A program made the translations under genes and the position numbers. Source: Citrus sinensis (taxonomy: Eukaryota; Streptophyta; Magnoliopsida; Sapindales; Rutaceae). From it: DNA of 64,000 nt. Below, one piece after another: positions 59,955-64,000 of the stretch (positions within the stretch are counted from its first letter, which is position 1; each line of letters opens with the position of its first letter). A model generated the notes under the pieces. The model worked only from the letters and a program-made list of their open reading frames with translations, made no database searches and was not told the DNA's origin. The stretch lies in assembly GCF_022201045.2 (NCBI RefSeq), contig NC_068563.1:17829001-17893000 (forward strand), in the 5' to 3' direction.

Positions 59955-60897
59955 TTAACTAGAATAATATTAGAGTTTTCAATTAATTAATATCCTATTA
60001 TTTACGTCCTGGATGACATTCGTAACATGAAAAACTATCTATTATTCAATCTCACCATCTAATAAATAAATCTCATTTCACTTGAAGTTTTAAGTGGAGG
60101 TGCCATAAAAATAACCACCTACACGCCCTTACGTGTGATAACAAAGAAGTTTGGAGTGAGTGTGACGGATAAGTAAAAGAAAAAGACCAATAGGACTCTG
60201 AATAACAATGAGTAAAACACCAAGTGCCCTGTGAACACTGAGAGAACAAAATGACAAAGGTAGAACTCTTGATATAATCAACAAATGATCAAAATGAAGA
60301 GACCAGATTAATCTTGTGCCAGACTTCGAGTGCTGATATGGCACTAGCTAAAAGGAGTGAAGAGCGACTCTTGGAGAAGAACACTAGGAAATTAAAGGAG
60401 TTAAGTTTCAGTTGAAGGCAAAGTAAATCCATAAATACTCATTTATTTTTGTTTTTGAATATATATATCACCTTCAGCAAGAATTAGTAAAGGTATATAT
60501 GTGTGTGTGTGTGCACAATTAAGCTATTCAATCATTTATCCTCATTAGATTATGTAATTGATTCCTTGAACTATCTTAAAAAACATTAAAAAAAAACTAC
60601 TTTACCAGCCCCACCCCAACCTAAATTTAAAGATAATGATTAAAATTTCATCAAAAAAAGATCATAAGTGAAGAAATTACCATAAGATAATCTAGATTCA
60701 TCATTCATAAAATTACCCAATTAAGTAGCTGACCAAAGCTTCCAAAACGTGTTGAAGCTATTCTTTTATGTGGTTGTCGATTTTAATGAAACATACACTT
60801 ATAACAAAATGGAATAATACTTGAAAAAGATGCAATCGCTACAACATGCTCCAATTTTTGAAAAACAAAATTATGAAGTACACAAAACAATAATTAG
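59955..60897. other. 3' flank of the ERF gene
   Basis: AT-rich. TA/TG microsatellite near 60460-60515. The first few hundred bases left of 60897 should be the 3' UTR of the ERF gene. Confidence 0.5.
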
Positions 60898-63619
60898 CTA
60901 CCCATTTGGGTTGTTACTATGATCTTGAAAATCAGAACCAGACAAGCTTTCATAATTTGACGAAAATCTCGTCATCTCCTGTTGTTGTTCCAATGAGGTG
61001 GTAGATGATGAAAACGTCGAAGGAGTAGAAGAAGAACAAGATGATGATTGTGGATTAAAGAGATTGGACGTATAGTAATTAAAAGTAGCATCATCAGAAG
61101 ATAGAATTTGAGCATATTGAAGCAAGTCCGGGTATGCACCATGGTGCATTGATGTAGGCCTAGGAGGAGGAGCAGGCATCACCGACTCATGATGATGATG
61201 AAAGGCAGAGCTTGATGATGATGAATCTAAATACACAAACTCAGTAGTACCCTGAACTCTTTCAGGGAAATTAAGCTTAGCTTTGGTGCCTTTGAATTTG
61301 AGGGCAGCTTTATCATAAGCCATGGCTGCATCTTCAGCAGTCTCAAATGTACCTAGCCATACTCGTGCTGCCTTTTTAGGGTCTCTAATTTCGGCTGCCC
61401 ATTTGCCCCAAGGTCTTTGTCTTACTCCTCTGTAATGTCTCCTCCTTGTACCTTCTTCACAAATTCATTCACACATGCAACATTGAAATAATTAAAGTCG
61501 AAGACCAATTAACATGATCAACATAGAAACTATAGTAGTTGTCGAAAGGGAAAATGATCAATATCAAAACTTTGGGCTTGGTAGATTTTTAACACCCCAT
61601 CTCATCCCTATGTTACAATAACAACGGAAAAGACAACTTTTTTAAGGATAAATGTGACCTTTTCGTATACAAAATGATAATTATCTGTAACCTCTACAAA
61701 TTAACTAATAAATTTATTTTTTAAAATGTCACGTTCACTCTAAAATAATGTATTTTTTCTATCATTATTTGAAACCCAAGAATAAAATAGGGTATTAAAA
61801 TCTCTGAGGACTAAACTTACAAGGCCATGCACAAACTTAATTAGCCCACAAAACTATATATATAGTATAGTTTATGCATGCACCCTTAGCAGGTGTGTAT
61901 GCATGCCATGCACTTACGATGACTAAGAATACTTTTACATGATTAGTGGGCCATTAGTCCTACTAATATATATGATTTTCCATTATTACATAGTTGCACA
62001 TGCAAGTAATTTTAAGTCCCACACTAAGTACTTTCGGCGACAACTTCCTTTATTTTCTCTCTCGGTTCACAAAATATTAGACTAAAAGTTGCAAGCCTGA
62101 AGTCCCCCTCCAAGTTTACTTTTAAATTGTAGAAGTTTGTAGGATATAATTCTGCTCAGTCACTTTTCTTTCTTTCCTCAATAGAGAAATTAGAATACAA
62201 TATGATCAACTGCATGGTGCGAAACATGAAATTAATATTGCATAGATGTATACTTCCGTTTAAATTTTTATAACTATATAACAATTTGTTTGACAAATTT
62301 TCAACATCAATGCATAAGTCATATAATATTATTGAATTAATATATGCTACATATGCTTATTAAATATATTAAAAGAAAATGAGAATGCCACTAACAGATA
62401 AGAAATATATTGAAATCTATATTTTCTTGTCTATTAGTAGGATCCTCATCTAAGGATATCCTCACTAGAAAATAACTCTCTCTCTTTTTCTCTATATATA
62501 TTATATACACAAAAGATTATTTTCATTTTAGAGTTCTAGAAGATAACGCTTAGAAACTTTAGTCAAATGTTGTGTGAGATCTACACAAGAGAGTAAAAGA
62601 AGAGACAGAAGTAGCAAACTAGCTAAGTTGACAAGTTGAAGATTTGGCTAAATTGAATCAAGTTGTCCTCACTTATCCTTGAGTGAAGAAGATAAGGTCT
62701 CTATCAATGCTCTATAGCTAAAATGGAATAATGATGTGAAAAATCTTGTAATTAGTAAAGAGAGTGTGACATGGAACATGGATCAAATTGAAAACACATG
62801 AATACAGGTAATCCCATGTGCACCTATAAACTGCATAGGTGTGAAAATTGAAATAAAGAAAATAAAACAAGGATATCGTGCCTAGCAAGAGATTAAATTG
62901 CACAACCATTATTTAGACTTTATTGGACGGAAAGAAAAAGAGAGAGAGAGAGTTGTTTACGCAAAGTCATTTGAATACATTGAATTTGGCTGTGGCTTTC
63001 AATTCAATTTTGACTCTGTCCTGATAATAAGATCAACTGACAAATGCTCTTGACAAGAACATACACAAGCAAGCAAAACAATTACAGTGGCATGCATAAA
63101 TATTGCACAAAAAAAATTCAAATTAAGCCATATATTAATACTAGTTATAATCAACAGGAACACACTGAGTCTTATCCTTTACTCTTTCCACGAATCAATT
63201 AAAAGGACTTAAGATAAGTGAGTTATATATAAAAGTACCTTGATCTTGATCTTGAGTTTGAGTTTGTTGAAGTGGGTTATCGGAGGATTCTTCTTTAACG
63301 GCTGCCGGCGAGGGGTCGGCGTCGGCGTCGGTGGTAGTGGTGCCAATTACTTGTGTAAGAGCGGAAACCATGGCAGACATGTCTGATTCATGAGTAGTCC
63401 AAGCAGGGAAGTTGTTGTCTTGTTCTTTCTCTTTCTCCTCCGGTGATGCTTCCAGTGGAAGTGGCCGCTTTCCATGCCTTCGATGATCCACTTTTTTGCA
63501 GTTACAATAAGCACTTCTATAAACTCTAATGTAATGCAATAATTTTTTTATTGGATTTTATTACATACAACGGAAAAAGTAATTGTTTTGTTTGGTTTTG
63601 TTAACAGACCTGTAGACAT
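60898..63619 (-). CDS. ERF113: AP2/ERF transcription factor, group X, ERF113/RAP2.6L-like
   Basis: Three coding exons on the minus strand: 63619-63610 (10 nt), 63490-63239 and 61454-60898, total 819 nt, 272 residues. Introns are 119 bp and 1784 bp. The N-terminus has KRPLPLEAS and the conserved [14 protein letters not shown] motif. The AP2 domain ([45 protein letters not shown] region) is followed by [17 protein letters not shown]. The tail has PPPRP and LLQYAQIL...YYTSNLF as in RAP2.6L. These factors bind GCC-box DNA in the nucleus and act in stress, wounding and regeneration responses (family knowledge). The tiny exon is chosen because MST|V keeps phase and lies ~50 bp downstream of a TATA box; the ATG at 63539 in intron 1 is the alternative. 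Confidence 0.92.
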
Positions 63620-63665
63620 GGAAGTTGAGGATTGAATGGGAGAGTGTGAAATGCAGTGTTTGAAT

Positions 63666-63676
63666 GATTTATATAG
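63666..63676 (-). promoter_or_regulatory. TATA box of the ERF113-like gene
   Basis: CTATATAAATC on the minus strand, about 50 bp upstream of the ATG at 63619, placing transcription start near 63640 and leaving a short leader. Confidence 0.7.
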
Positions 63677-64000
63677 AGAAGGAAGAAGAGGAAAATAGGG
63701 TTTGGTTTGGAATAGTTGAAGGGTTTTTAGGCGTTTTTAATATGGTACTAATTAATATTATTTGAAAAATTAATTATACCTCTTTTTTGATTAATTTACC
63801 CCCTGCCGAATGTGGCTAAAATTCTTACTAGCTGGGGGAATGTGTCTCACCATTTTTACTGTGATCATTAATATTGTCATGAAAAATATGACGTGTATAC
63901 GTGCTCTAATGACACTTGTTTTTGGTATTAGCATTTTTGTATGTGTCATTGTCAACATAAACAGTGTTTTTAATATGTGCTCTCAAAATACATATTAAAA
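63677..64000. other. Upstream region of the ERF113-like gene
   Basis: AT-rich promoter-side DNA to the window edge; no other gene seen. Confidence 0.5.

Noticed and set aside
1..64000. CRISPR arrays, operons, ribosome binding sites, plasmid or phage features
   Set aside because: The sequence is plant nuclear DNA; the repeated arrays here are transposon motifs and minisatellites with no spacer structure.

Overview
The window is a stretch of flowering-plant (eudicot) nuclear genome. It has spliced nuclear genes with GT..AG introns, plant-specific families (an AP2/ERF factor, a plastid-targeted membrane protein, a glycyl-tRNA synthetase with WHEP domain), and many plant transposons. Base composition is AT-rich. 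I cannot name the species from the sequence; a woody eudicot is only a guess.

Region 1 to 27.8 kb is a three-level nest of mobile elements. The outermost is an old, broken Ty1/copia retrotransposon on the minus strand; one LTR is at about 26764-27839 and its reverse transcriptase continues off the left edge. A Mutator-like element (MULE, 146-23745) sits inside the copia RT, with an 11-bp target duplication and about 80-bp terminal inverted repeats. The MULE carries a plus-strand transposase pseudogene and a convergent minus-strand three-exon DUF1985-type gene, a layout like maize MuDR. An Athila-type Ty3/gypsy insertion (1756-17144, 5-bp duplication AAGGT) splits the transposase. Removing the insertion and one duplication joins the transposase frame exactly.

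The Athila insertion is not a simple element. It is a tandem with three LTRs: a complete 12.4-kb element (4717-17144, two 1354-bp LTRs differing at about six positions) preceded by a truncated LTR and a second copy of the element's 3' region. Downstream of gag-pol it carries extra reading frames in the env position: a basic protein with a C4 zinc-finger-like motif, and a LONELY GUY (LOG)-like protein whose catalytic motif is altered. The LOG-like frame occurs twice with identical protein sequence. This retrotransposon with accessory genes is the best candidate here for something little described.

Region 27.8 to 64 kb is gene-bearing. Three intact host genes, all on the minus strand, are glycine-tRNA ligase (29201-34001, nine exons, probably dual-targeted), a plastid DUF2301 membrane protein (42870-45219, five exons) and an ERF113/RAP2.6L-like transcription factor (60898-63619, three exons including a 10-nt first coding exon). 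A LEAFY PETIOLE-like ERF pseudogene lies at about 38.3-39.3 kb on the plus strand.

Between the genes are a copia 3' LTR remnant (34.6-36.7 kb), a complete hAT element with 8-bp target duplication (46891-54450) carrying an internally duplicated dead transposase, several miniature elements with 9-bp duplications, and a tRNA-derived SINE (58358-58710). Exon junctions were found by eye from splice consensus and reading phase; they sum to whole codons for every intact gene.
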